A stretch of DNA of 64,000 bases, taken from positions 665,001 to 729,000 of the forward strand of contig CAWZYM010000293.1 in assembly GCA_963966185.1 (NCBI GenBank), in the 5' to 3' direction. The stretch is from Rhabditoides inermis. Its lineage: Eukaryota > Nematoda > Chromadorea > Rhabditida > Rhabditidae. This document shows, piece by piece, positions 37,373 through 50,893 of this stretch. The notes beneath the pieces are model-generated. The model ran no database searches. It worked only from the letters and a program-made list of their open reading frames with translations, and had not been told where the DNA came from. Both the position numbers and the translations under genes were made by a program. Numbering within the stretch: position 1 is the stretch's first letter; the number at the start of each line of letters is the position of its first letter.

Positions 37373-38550
37373 GATTGTTTATCAAAACTGTTAATAAAGA
37401 ACACACGAGCTGACCATTTACATAAGGCAAACGTATTTCTGGGACTATTTCGATGCCACTGTGAGGGAGCCGTGCTGGGACTTTCTGTCGCCGCAACGAG
37501 CTCTCCGTCGAGGTGCATGTCTCCTGCGTGTTTCTGGCCATATGTCCATTTCTTCCTCGAGGACAACCTCCAATAAGCGATACTGACTACTGTTTGCGCG
37601 ACACGCCGGACACGATTTTTACGAGTAACGTAGACGGGTTTTATAATCGAATTCTGAGGCACACATATTATTTTTATAGATCATCGTATTGTATGCTACT
37701 TTGTCAGGATGCCAACTGGCTCTTCTTAGTAGTACTGACTCCTGACATCTTCTAAAAGCGACGCTGTTCGCCAGAGGAAACGAGCGACAACGGTATCAAG
37801 CCAGACCATGATGAATCATTCATTTACACAAAATACAAATATAGGGCATCCCCCCCCCGTTCATCGTACGGCAGTCATTTCGCCGAATGTTTACTAGACA
37901 GCATTTGAGGCATCAATTGACCGTTATCGGCCCGTGCGAGACCATTCGGCCGCGCAACTCGCGCGCTTGGCGGTCTCTTTTTAGGGAAAGGAGAGTCATT
38001 TGCAAGTCTAATGAAGCAGAGCTCTTCATCTTCTAAAGTTAATTACTCCTTTCAGAATTAAGCAATCTTCACAAAATTTTGATATGTGATGGGTATCAGT
38101 AGTTCTCATCGATCTCTAGTGTTCGATTGATTTTCGCGTCCGTTTTCTAATTAGAGTCCTTGATTTTGACTCGATTTTCAATGGGAAAGCTCCGAAACTT
38201 AATTACTCTCTTCAAACTTATCGCACAGCGCCCAGTTTTTTGGAGAAGATGCCCAGATAGAATGCTCAGAGATCTCTAGTGCTCGATTTTTCGATTTCCG
38301 TTATTTTTACCATGTTCGACCACAAAAACATACAATCGGGGCAAATTTGCATAAAACTCTCGTCTGTCTGGCGAGCCAGCGATATTGTCGTACGCTGAAA
38401 GGGGGAATGGCCTATATTTAATTTCTATAACAATGATTTACCAAAACATGATCAATATGAAACGTAAGCAATATGGTGCCATGGAAAAGGAAGTGATATG
38501 AAACATACGAGACGGTCTCTCCCCTCTCCCTCTCTCGTCCTCCACTCTGT
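37373..38550. other. Intergenic region between galectin and BTB-kelch copy A
   Basis: No exon is seen. A diverged direct repeat of about 100-150 bp is present (starting about 38036 and 38196; both contain AATTACTC, and later GATCTCTAGTG(T/C)TCGAT). Confidence 0.45.
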
Positions 38551-38848
38551 TCACTCGATGCGCAGTCTCTCGACGGACTTGGTGTACTCGCCGGCAGCGT
38601 TCATCCCTCCGAGCACATAGAGATACTGCAAGAGGGTGTGGAGTGAATCTAATGGGTCAGTTTCTTTCCATCTTTCGAGTTTCTCCCAGTGGGATGTGAA
38701 GTAAACGACAATTGTGACACGCACCTCGTTGCAGTAGACGAGGCAGGCGGCAGAGCGCGGCTCGGCGAGAGGAGGAAGCCACTGCCACACACCGTCGATG
38801 AACATCTGAATGTTCCTCTCTCTCTCTCTCCCTCTCTCTCTCTCCCTC

Positions 38849-38886
<38 letters not shown>

Positions 38887-41053
38887 CCCTTCTCTCGACT
38901 CACGACAACCGATCCGAGCACGTCTCCGTTGCGTGTTCCACCCGCGACAACCAGTCGGCCTCCGCAGTCTCCCACAGCTGATAGGAGTCGGGCCTGTAAA
39001 GTGAAGTGATAATCACCTTATATATCCAAGTCACACACCTCAGGCAGCTCCACTCTCTCCGTCCACGCCTTCGAAGTCGCGTCTAACCAGGAAGTCTGAA
39101 GTAGGTAATTATTTCGTCTTAAAAAAAATCGATTCACCATGTTCCCGGCGATCCTGGCGACACGGTCTCCGACGGAAGTAAGCACAAGTTCACACTCGGG
39201 TTCAAGAAGCGAAGATAGCTTTGCACCGAAAGTCTTAGCTTCCACACGGAAGGCAGGAAATTTACAACTGAAATTGTTCCAGCAAAAAGCTCACGTATAA
39301 AATTCACAACAAGTATTTACGTGAATCATAAACGTGAATCATAAAAAGTGCGTATAAAAAGTGCGTTCAGTGTACACAAAACAAAAACACACACCCGATA
39401 GGTAGCTTATAAATAGCTTTCCAGGTATCCGTCTCCATGCAGTATTTTAAGAAAACATGCCTGAAACCTGAATCAATTTTTAAAAACAGTAATATAATCA
39501 CCTAGCTACTTGTTCAACGTAGATCTCATTGTTCCAGACAAGTGGGATAACGCGATCGTCCTCTAGGCATCTGATCGGAGTCCACTCGCTCATTCCTGAG
39601 TATTGTTATGATCAAACAGAAGCGCACAGACACACACCAGTGTCACAATCCACGTTGCTGACTGCAGCGTAGCCGCTCGAGATCCAGTAGATTCTGTTGT
39701 TCGCAGCCACAGAGTACGAGCTCAATGATTGAATTGTTGATAGATTACGGGAATAGAGCTTACTCACTTGGTATCAGACTGAGCGACGGGCAGATCAGGG
39801 GCACTCTCCCACTTTGCCTCCGTACAATACAACTGCCGCTCGGTGGGCACGCGGTCACGAGAACGGATGCCCGAAACGAGAACAACCCTCTGAATATTAG
39901 GTTGTTTTTACATTGAATTTTGGAAAACGAGAGGGTACCTTCAGCGCAGCACAGTAGATGTGGAGGCAGGCGGGGTTGCCAGTGACGAGCGACTCACTGC
40001 CAACTACATTGACCAGGAAGGTGCAGTCGAGAGACGAGAACTTGACGCGAGCGAGAAGACTGTGGATTGAGAATGAGTGGACATTTTCACACTGGTGACC
40101 TCACCTAGGCATGTGGACAGTGCGCTTGGTGGGATCGGCGCGCACCCATTGCACACTCCAAAGAAGACGCTAGACTCGCGACAGTATCCGACAGCGGAGA
40201 AGCGGATCTGCATACAGAAAATCCCATATTCTCTCTCCCTCTTCTTTCACCATCCAGCAGCGTCACCAGATCGTTCTTGTTGAGATCAGCAAAGTCGGAC
40301 GAGTCGATAAGAACGCTGCAACAAGTCGATATTCAAAGTACACCCAAAGGCACTCACTCGATATCCTCACACGCCGTTTTCCACGCCCTCTTTCTCAGTT
40401 CATCACACGAAAATAAACAAGCCAGTTCCCACACAGAGAGACAGTTCGCAGTAGAAACATGCGAGATGAGAAACCTAAGTGTAAGCGATAAGGTTGATTG
40501 ATTGATATTGATTGATTAGGCTGCTCACTCGGCACACTGCTCCTTCAGGTCTTTCAGCTGCAGGTAGGTCGCCTCGGAGAGAATACAAGACGCGTTATCC
40601 TCATCTGAAATCGATAAGACGATCACAATAACCAAGAAACACTCACTAACGTCGACGTGACAGGTGTACATGTACTCCAGAAGAGTTCCCACCATGTCGG
40701 GATCCATGTCCTAAATACAACATTGGAAACCGTTTAGTAAAAAATACGTACCAGCTTCACTTCTCCAATGACGGCCTCGTTGAATCCCGAATTGAACATC
40801 GTCTTGAAGTGAGGCGAGGCGGCAGCGAGGACATTCATATGAGCGAGGAACTGAAACAGTATAGTACGGTCAGCAAAGCTTGTACCACCCACTTCCACCC
40901 CCTTCTCCCCTCCTTCTACCGGACGGGAGATGATCTTCACATCGCACATCTCGCCCTCGCTGCAAAGAATGAAATGTAATCAAAATAAACAAGATTAACT
41001 CACAGTCGCATCTCATTCAGACGACGCATCACCGCGTCTAGATTCGAGCTCAT
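38551..41053 (-). CDS. BTB-BACK-kelch protein, copy A
   Basis: The start is MSSNLDAVMRRLNEMRL (41053) and the stop is TGA at 38551. Exons then give the BTB domain (EGEMCDVKIISRP, FLAHMNVLAAASPHFKTMF, DMVGTLLEYMYTCHVDV, CILSEATYLQLKDLKEQCAE), a BACK domain (LISHVSTANCLSVWELACLF, RAWKTACEDIE, LLARVKFSSLDCTFLVNVV), and kelch-type blades (NNRIYWISSGY, MSEWTPIRCLEDDRVIPLVW, GDCGGRLVVAGGTRNGDVLG, VWQWLPPLAEPRSAACLVYC, YLYVLGGMNAAGEYTKSVER). Such proteins are usually substrate adaptors of Cullin-3 ubiquitin ligases. The 48-nt segment about 40864-40911 (GTGGAAG...TTTCAG) is probably an intron inside the BTB domain although it is open. One BACK segment reads in a different frame from its neighbours (see findings). 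It forms a mirror pair with the gene starting at 41532. Confidence 0.8.
38820..38888. repeat. (CT)n tract in an intron of BTB-kelch copy A
   Basis: Interrupted CT dinucleotides lie between the last two kelch exons. The counterpart intron in copy B (about 50857-50904) carries (GA)n on the plus strand, which is the same sense relative to the gene. Confidence 0.85.
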
Positions 41054-41531
41054 CGCTGAAATATTAAAAAAAGTACTAACAACAAACAACAACACTTCGC
41101 GAGAAAATAGAACATCGGCCGTCAAAACACTACTTTTTCTTACGCATAATATTGCGAAAGGGCGGGGCGACTACAGTGAGTGGAGGAGCGCACACTTGTT
41201 GTTATTTTTGCGTATTCAAACCTTATGATATTGAAATTTGAAATATTTTAGTATATTATCTCTACTACTTACAATATTACTCAACGTCCTCATCATCAAC
41301 CTCATCCTTTCCTAAGTCTCGAGTGTCGCGGTGACGGCACATGCCGTGGCAAATGCGCGTACACACAGTCCAAGCCCCGCCCACGATGAAGCGAGCGCTC
41401 ACCCCCTCGCGCTCGCTCCACCCGCATGCGCCACCCACCCACAAGGGCGTCCGGATCTCGTAATCCACCCCTTGTCTATATTTTCTCGCGTATGTAGTGT
41501 TGTTTTTGTAAAACTGATATTTGTTTAAGCG

Positions 41532-44500
41532 ATGAACTCGACTCAAGACGCGTTGCTTCGTCGACTCAACGAGATGCGACTGTGAGTAGATCATGTTTTT
41601 TCGATCTCAGGGGTTCCTTTCAGCGAGGGTGAGATGTGCGATGTGAAGATCATCTCCCGTCCGGTAGAAGGAGGGGAGAATGGGGTGGAAGTGGGTGGTA
41701 CAAGCTTTGCTGACTGTACTATACTGTTTCAGTTCCTCGCTCATATGAATGTCCTCGCTGCCGCCTCGCCTCACTTCAAGACGATGTTCAATTCGGGATT
41801 CAAGGAGGCCGTCATTGGAGAAGTGAAGCTGGTACGTGTTTCTCTCTAAACGGTCTCCAATGTTGTATTTAGGACATGGATTCCGACATGGTGGGAACTC
41901 TTCTGGAGTACATGTACACCTGTCACGTCGACGTTAGTGAGTGTTTCTTGGTTATTGTGATCGTCTTATCGATTTCAGATGAGGATAACGCGTCTTGTAT
42001 TCTCTCCGAGGCGACCTACCTGCAGCTGAAAGACCTGAAGGAGCAGTGTGCCGAGTGAGCAGCCTAATCAATCAATATCAATCAATAAAACCTTATCGCT
42101 TAGGTTTCTCATCTCGCATGTTTCTACTGCGAACTGTCTCTCTGTGTGGGAACTGGCTTGTTTGTTTTCGTGTGATGAACTGACAAAGAAGGCGTGGAAA
42201 ACGGCGTGTGAGAATATCGAGTGAGTGCCTTTGGGTGTTCTTTGAATATCGAGTTGTTGCAGCGTTCTTATCGACTCGTCCGACTTTGCTGATCTCAACA
42301 AGAACGACCTGATGAAGCTGCTGGATGGTGAAAGAAGAGGGAGAGAGAGAATATGGGATTTTCTGTATGCAGATCCGCTTCTCCGCTGTCGGATACTGTC
42401 GCGAGTCTAGCGTCTTCTTTGGAGTGTGCAATGGGTGCGCGCCGATCCCACCAAGCGCACTGTCCACATGCCTAGGTGAGGTCACCAGTGTGAAAATGTC
42501 CACTCATTCTCATTTCACAGTCTTCTCGCTCGCGTCAAGTTCTCGTCTCTCGACTGCACCTTCCTGGTCAATGTAGTTGGCAGTGAATCGCTCGTCACTG
42601 GCAACCCCGCCTGCCTCCACATCTACTGTGCTGCGCTGAAGGTACCCTCTCGTTTTCCAAAATTCAATGTAAAAACAACCTAATATTCAGAGGGTTGTTC
42701 TCGTGTCGGGCATCCGTTCTCGTGACCGCGTGCCCACCGAGCGGCAGTTGTATTGGACGGAGGCAGAGTGGGAGAGTGTTCCTGATCTGCACGTCGCTCA
42801 GTCTGATACCAAGTGAGTAAGCTCTATTCCCGTAATCTATCAATAATTAAATCATTGAGCTCGTACTCTGTGGCTCACTGCATGGAGACGGATACCTGGA
42901 AAGGCATTGAGAAGCTACCTATCGGGTATGTGTTTTTTTGAATTGTAAACAATGGCATGTTAAACATACACCCAGATTCAGAGTGTACACTACCTTTAAG
43001 ATATTTGCATTTATACAGTGAGTTTTGTGCAATGAGCGGGTGCGTCACTAGGCAGTCGTTTTTATTTTTTTGCAATGCAGATTTGTTTTCTAGCTCCTTG
43101 ATCACCCTTTTTATAGGAGAGGTAGAATATTAATGCTATTTAGAGCTATTTTGCTATGTACGCTGTTTCTAATTCTTTCGTTCAGTTCGTGCTGTGTGAC
43201 TGTGAATGGCAGTATCTACTGGATGTCCAAGAGAAGCGGTGCCGCCAGTTCCGATGGTATGTGTTGTGATGGATAGTAGGAAGGGAGTGCACATGGTAGA
43301 AGCTGCTGGGCTAGGAAGGAGCTGCTTTTGCCGGAGTTGCACCGCATGAGGAAGGAGTTGCACGTTGATAAGTTTCGTGAAAGAATAGCATTTTTGCACA
43401 ATGTTTGACACAGAAGGGTGTTTTCGACCGTATTGGATCGAATACAGTAGCATGAAACTGTACCAGCCGGAGATCTGCATTCACTAGTCATAAAGATCAC
43501 AATACATCATAAAGATAAGATATGCATACGTATGCTATGTTTCGACACTACTAAAATAGTTCAAGTGCAACTCCTTCCCATAGTAGTGTAGCTCCTTCCG
43601 GAGCAGCTTCTACCATGTGCACTTCCTTCCTCCTATCGTTGTGATGTGATGTGGAATTGACGTGTTTTTCGCATCTGCTTTTGAATTACCAAAACATAAA
43701 CATCAAGGAATGCTCACATGGGATCCGATCAAAACTCTGCCGGAGACGGACTATCGCCTGTTTGCGTGGAACAATGAAATCTACGCCGTATATAGGTGAT
43801 TCAATATTCTGTAATGTTGATTTAAATGGAATTCAGTGGTGTTATTGCGAAATACTGCACAGACACCGACAGATGGAATGTCGTCAACGAGTGCCCTATT
43901 CGGTGTGTTCTCTTTTTAAAACCATTTTCGATTAGGAATCAAAAAGTCGTTTTATTATACAAAAACTTTCCGAGGGTCTTTCGCTAGTAATAGAGTATGA
44001 TCTTACTATGCTTTTCGTCAGAGACAGAACCTCCTGCGGGATAATGCAGAAGGGTGTGTGGGCGTTCAGCTTCAGTGGCAATGTCGACGCGATGCGCGAC
44101 GAGCACGATACCAAGCTCGCGCCGCTTCCCGAACTCGACGGCGACTTTGCGCTCACTTCCGTTGGAGACCGTCTCGTCATGGTAGCCGGAAACAAGGTGA
44201 ATCGTAGAGTGACGAGCGGAAAGTTGTGCAAGGAAACAGAGGTTTATATGTGTATGCGTGAACTAGCAGCAATGTAAAGTACCAGTATGCCCAAAGGCTA
44301 ATTGTCCCTAAAGTGTACACACGGGTAATCAATTCAAATCATAACATAAAAAAATAGAAAATTACACATCTGCTCCACACTTATTTAGCTGTACTTTTCT
44401 GCCTTCCATACGGCTGTATTATAGGCTCGCACTTAGCTCAGGGTTATTCTGTGAAAAATTTATCGTGGAAGTTAACTACAGTATACTGGATGAAATGCAT

Positions 44501-46680
44501 CGCAGATTTTCTTTGGCGTTCATATCTCTACTTCGTAAAATCTCTAACTTGAACCCATGGCGAAGTGGTTACGCTCTCGCCTGGCAAGAATCGGTTTGCG
44601 GGTTCGAACTTGGGTACTCACGCGAAGTTTTGTCAAATTGAAAACAGCATCCAATGGGTTCTCATCTTTGTCTAACAAATCTAAACTCTCTCGTGAAAAG
44701 AGTGGGACTGATTTGCAGGCTCACTACAGTCCAGGGAATATTTAGTTCCGCCACCACTCCGCTCGTCCGTCTCGCATTTGAAAGTTGCGCGCGCGCGAAA
44801 GTTTGAATGTCAATTTGTTCGCGTGCTCTCGCATGTCTATCGATTTTTGCCGCCTCGCACTCTGTTCACTCTGCGCTCTCTACTGGCGGCAACTGATTTG
44901 CCCACCCACTGTATACTGCTCTTGAAAATGGTGTGCGCAAACCTTGTTGGATTGATTCACTGCATATATAAGCTGTACTCGCTCGTAGCGCCTGTTCAGT
45001 TGCTGCTGCCGTTTGTTTATGAGACAATGCGGTGCTTTCCTCGCGTTCTTGCAATCATTTCATTCCCACAACCCACAATCCAATGATAGTGTTCACTCGG
45101 CTACTGCTGTTCGCAGTCCAGTACCAAAGTCGCAGTAAGTACCAACATGCTCATTTCCTGCCGTTGTAATGAAAACGTTGGGCGGAAGAAATACTATTAA
45201 AAAACCCAATAGTATGGTATGGAGAGAATAATACCTTCTCGATCTAAGATCGGACTCCGATCGGCCCTGTACAGAAAGACACTGCACAGTAAAAAGGTTG
45301 CGTTAATCTTCATATACGCTAAATCACACTGTAGCAACCGGTCAGCCGTGTGAAAACTGGTGAAGACAACTCTACGTCGTTTGAGCATTTTCAACCTCCC
45401 TATCCCGGGGCGCGTCTCTTTAGGGCACGGGTAACTGTGTCTCCCGTCCTCTCCGCGGTGCTACCTCGACACTACATCACCAAAGTGGAAGAGTGTAGAT
45501 TGTACACTTGAGGGTTGGTGAGGTCCTCCTCCTAATGGCGTTTATTCCTGCTTGTCCCATTTACCTGGTTGCTCCCCCGCAACAGGTCACCATGCGCATT
45601 TATTCCCAGACAGTAGTGCCCGAAAACTGATCAGTCATCACCATTCCCGCGGAATGGGTGTTTCCGGCTCACCTACTCTCTCTGTTTTGAGATCTTGGCT
45701 ATTATATGCTTTTCATCGACATTTGATCCCAAAGAGATCAAATCATGCCCCCATCGATTTGTCTCAAATTGAGTTTTATTAAAACAATTTAAAACCAAAT
45801 GCGTACTTTCCCATTTATTAAACCAAATGCGTACTTTCTAATGGTATATTCCATTTTTGTTGTCGCCTGTTCAAAAATTCGTTTTTCAGCAGTTTTTCGA
45901 AATATTTTGATTTTGATCGCCAAGATTTCAAAACATGCCTCCATCGATTTTTCTGTAAATGATCATGAACACTGAAACGAAAAACGCTTTTTCGAGTGGT
46001 ATTAGTGGTTTTTTGTTGTCTCGGAGTGAAACATATCCAAAAAAATTCGAAAATATGCAATTTTTTTCATTTTTCATGTCATAACTTTTTTCAACACGAC
46101 TTTCATGAAAAAAAATTTCATATTAAAAGTGTCTTAAAATCTGTTGAGGAATCGAACAAGCACCTTTTTTTAAAACAAAAATTGACATATTTGGGGTGAT
46201 GGTCTCTGAATTAGCATAATTTGCATATTTGACCAAAATGACTGTTACTACCTTGTATAACAGTCATTTTTGTCATATTAAAAGTTATCTTTGAAAACCC
46301 CTATGTGCAAACGCAAAGCTTCTACACGGCCCGGCCGTAGTGTCACTCATTTGTTCACTGGTCGGTGAACTCAGACGCACGCTACGCATCAGTTCCGCGT
46401 CGCGGTTGGCTCGAGCAATTTAGCAAAACTCGTGCAAGCGAAAGGAATCCAACCCGCGGTGAACAGATCACTGGCCGCGCTCGCTAGCCACTAGGCTAAA
46501 TGATCATGTCAGCTGTCTCGCAGAAATCGACTATGACGCTGAGCTTGATTTTCTGTAACATAGGAGACGCGTTGCGTGTGCGTCGCGTGCGTTTAAATTC
46601 ACGCAAATCAGTGAACGCGCGCCGGGCCGTGTTCTAGTACCCACTTCATCCGATTCACGATTCTTACAGATACCGTATGA

Positions 46681-46755
<75 letters not shown>

Positions 46756-49700
46756 CAAAAAAGTGAATAGAAAACGAGAGAGAGAGAAAGATAGATTGTA
46801 CGGAACTGGAAGGTGCACTTTTCCAGTCCCTTCCTTCTCTTCTCTTCTTCTCGGCGCCAGCCGCTACATTTCCCGCGCTCTTTCTTCTTTGTCAAATCCT
46901 AGATTTTCTCTCTGACATTGAGTGCCAAACACTTGACCTTCCTGTCCGGATGAACAGATAGTTCTACGTAATTTGGGACCTGTATGGTGCACCACGTGCT
47001 CCAAGAAAGACATGAGGAAGAGAGAGAGAAAGAGAGATCAAACTCACAAATCTCCGCTTGAAACGTGTGCAAAACAGTCGAACTCGGTCGAATTTTAACA
47101 TGTTGTCTTCCCCCTACTCCATTATTCCATTATGTCCATTAAAGGCACAGTGGCGCTTAGTTTTGACTTCTGAACATTGCTTGAGCCATATAAACACGAA
47201 ACAATCAATGAAAACGCGAAAGAACGGCGTTTCCGCGTTACCTACACGCTTACCAACATCTGCACGTGCGAAGCTTGGTAAGGCGAATTCGAATTTCGCG
47301 CTAAAATGCTTATCCAAAAGTTAAGCTCTGTGCGCATCTCGTCGATATGAGTTCGACGCTACATGTCGTTGTAGTGTTGTGGTAATGCTCACGGTTCACG
47401 GACCAATCTACGCCGGTTCGATTCCCGCTACGTGCAATCAGTTTTGCCAAGTTCTCATAATTGAATTTCGATCAACCTTGGTAACGCTAAACGCCCCTGT
47501 GCATTTAAAGGGACAGTTTCATAATACGCAAGCGGAATCGTGAACCGTTTTTGAATCCATTCTAGTTTTAGCAGGATGATTAACCGGGGCCGCGCACAAA
47601 AATCGGCGCCCGAATGAGGTGCCATGCATCATTCACTCACTGTGACATACCTTACTTGTGACTCATTGCGATGTACATACTATATCGATGTACTACTTTA
47701 CACTAAGTGCTAATCATACCAAACCGCATCGATCTTTACATCGAACCAGAATACCAAATCACCAGAATACCAAGTCAAAAAATACAACGAACAACGGTTT
47801 ATGACGAATATCGCAAGGCAACAAACAACAAAGGAAAACAATATACATTTTCTAGGAACGAGAATAGATGGGGGAGGGGTAAAAATTGCCGAATTGATTG
47901 AGGAGGTCGGTCGCAATCATCTCGGCCACGACCTCCAAGTTGTCGTCGCCATTGCAGTCCCACCCTGAAACATTACGTAGTTTCATTCAATTATACACGT
48001 TTATGTATTATAAAGAAAATGTATATTAATAATAATATAACTATGGAAGATACAAGACATAGGCCATAGAAGGCATATCTCTTCTCATACTCCATGACGA
48101 ACGTGTCGTCGTTGTCGTTGCACTTGAACTTCTTGGGCATGGCGGGCAGCGGCCGACCCATGTTCATCGCGCGTTTGCAGCGGTTATGTAGATTCTAAAA
48201 GGAGAAAACTAAACCACGACTATTTAAGCAAAATGAAACATGAAAACAAAACAAAAACATTGGAACATGAAAAACAAGACTCACGTTGATCGACTCGGCG
48301 CGGCGCTGGCGATCCCGCCAACATCTTGTGCGTAGTTGATAGGTTGATAAAGTCCTCTCCAATTCTCCAGTTCTGAAGGCGTGCGAGTAGTGTCGTCGCA
48401 TAAAAATCTCTCCGTTACTATGAATATTAATACAACATGACCATGCGGGAATGGCAGACAATATTTTTCTCTACCATTCTGCATTTCAAAACAATTCGAA
48501 ATAAGCGACTTTGTTCCTTCACGCAAACACCACCATCGCTGACACCGTTCAAGAACGTGACATTTTTGAAATTCGATTTTCACTAGTCCATAGATAAAAA
48601 TATGGCGATTACTGTTCACTGTTCACATGATCACGGAATTTATTTTATTTTCGTAGTGGCATGAATTAGAGTTCAAATGAAACCATTAGTGCGCAAGCTC
48701 CTGGAAAATTGGAGAGGAGTTTATGGTAGGATCTGAAACGTGAAATACTTGAAACAAATACAAATAATATGCATCACAAACGATGACGCGATGATACACA
48801 AAAAATCAACGCGCAAAACAACAAGCAACACAACACGCGTATGCAATGTTCAAAAAATATGATCACATATATGTGGCGTCGAAATATTTCACAAAACTTA
48901 CAATATAAATCACATAGGCACACACAAAACACAAACAAACAACAACTGATCGAGTGATCGCGCAGTCGACCATGTTTATACGCACTTAAGATTGGTTCCG
49001 GGGCGTTAGAACCGTTAAACTGTCCCTTTAAAGTGACAATTTCACTTAAAAATTATATTATACTGATAAAAGTTACTGGAAACGTCAAATAACATCTATA
49101 GTGGGTCTCCCGTTTTGTGCGGTAGGCGAATTATATTCGACCGAAGAAATGACGAAGACAGATGAGAAAATTGTTTAAAGGAACAGTGGCGACTTATTTC
49201 TGCCACAACCTACCACAACTCCTCATTTTCACACGAGCAAAACATTTGGCGGTGACCGGAATCGAACCCGGGAATATCGGGGGCACAACGCAGCGCACAT
49301 GCACTGCCAACAAGCAAGTGAGTGGGCGTTGTTTATTTGCGGTTATGTCTCCGACCCCAGTTTTTGCAGTGAAGCGTTGGCGGAAAATTCAAATTTTGAG
49401 CTGCATTCTTGGCAGTGGCAGAATCGAAAATTACGCAGAATCGTCGTTCTTTCGCAAAAATCGCAAATGTGTTAGGATAATATGATTTTTAATAATACTC
49501 CGAGTCGAAAATAAGTCGCCACTGTTGCTTTAAATGCGCCTCATTCCATCCACATTTAACTAAATAATCAACATTTAACTAAACAACTTCATTATAAACA
49601 CCAAATTTCAAAAACTGAGATCATAGAGTTGTTGCTATGGTATCGATGCATCTCTCATGATATTTTTGTATGATTTCATCAACTTTAGACGAAGTTATTT

Positions 49701-50855
49701 TCAAATCAAGTTCAACGCAATTCGATCTCGAATCCTGAAGATGGTAGCAAATGAGTAATTTTGAATATCATTTCCATAAATTTCTCTCAAAAATGACACC
49801 AGTTTCTCTCAAAAATGACACCACTCATCATATATGCGCCTGTGCATAATAAAAAAATGACGATTCCCAGCTTGCCTACCGCCAGAACGGGGGACCCACT
49901 ATAATAAGCCTGAAATTAGAACTTTTTCATGATTTTAAACTAATTTTTGCCCCAAAAATAGTTGATTTTGAATGCTTTGTGGGTAAAAAGTGAGGTTACA
50001 TCACAGTTGACTGTCTAAAACGTCTTGAATGACGGGAACTTTGAAATAAAAAATTGAGATGAAGTTCAGTTTATAGCATAAACTTAAGTCGTAGAAGCCG
50101 ATAAACACATCCCTATGTGAAACGCATCTCGAGTTCAATAGTTATAGCAAGAATTCGTAAAAAGCTCCGATTCCAAATTCAAAATTTGCCCGATTGCGGA
50201 TCAATAAAATTGTCACTTAAAGGAACAGTGGCGACTTATTTCTGCCACAACCTGCCACAACTCCTCATTTTCACACGAGCAAAACATTTGGCCGCGACCG
50301 GAATCGAACCCGCAGAGCTCGGGCGCTTCAACGCAGCGCACATGCACTGAGCCAAGAAGCAAGTGATCGAGCGGTGTTTATTTGCGGTTATGTCTCCGAT
50401 CCCAGTTTTTGCAGTGAAGCGTTGGCGGGAAATTCACATTTTGAGCTGCATTCTCGGCAGTTGCAGAATCGAAAGTAACGCAGAAACGTCGTTCTTTCGC
50501 TAAAACTGCAAATAAGTTAGGTTAATATGATATTTAATAATACTCCGAGTCGAAAATAAGTCGCCACTGTTGCTTTAAGTCCATTATGTCGAGTGCACAC
50601 ATAGGAACCTGTAATATACTTACAAAACAAATATATCCAATTTACTACAGACTCACTGGTTCGACGCGACTTCGAAGGCGTGGACGGAGGGAGTGGAGCT
50701 GCCTGAGGTGCATGACTCAGCTAGATGACGTGAATATCCATTATCACTTCACTTCACAGGCCCGACTCTATCCCGCTGTGGGAGACTGCGGAGGCCGACT
50801 GGTAGTCGCGGGTGGAACACGCAACGGAGACGTCATAGGATCGGTCATCGTGAGT

Positions 50856-50893
<38 letters not shown>

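Larger units (their letters stand above)
38551..44250. repeat. Large inverted repeat (palindrome) around position 41291
   Basis: Matching positions on the two arms add to about 82583 (for example 40949 with 41634, 40707 with 41876, 40525 with 42058), so the axis is near 41291. Exons and introns are both conserved over roughly 1.4 kb on each side. The arms diverge in the kelch region, and the right arm resumes only after a 6.4 kb insertion. The short centre still shows mirrored words (CGCGAGAAAATA near 41098; its complement near 41480). Confidence 0.9.

Noticed and set aside
44551..44625. Functional tRNA gene
   Set aside because: A and B boxes are present, but acceptor and other stems pair poorly and the same core recurs inside a repeat family, so it is called a tRNA-like core of a mobile element.
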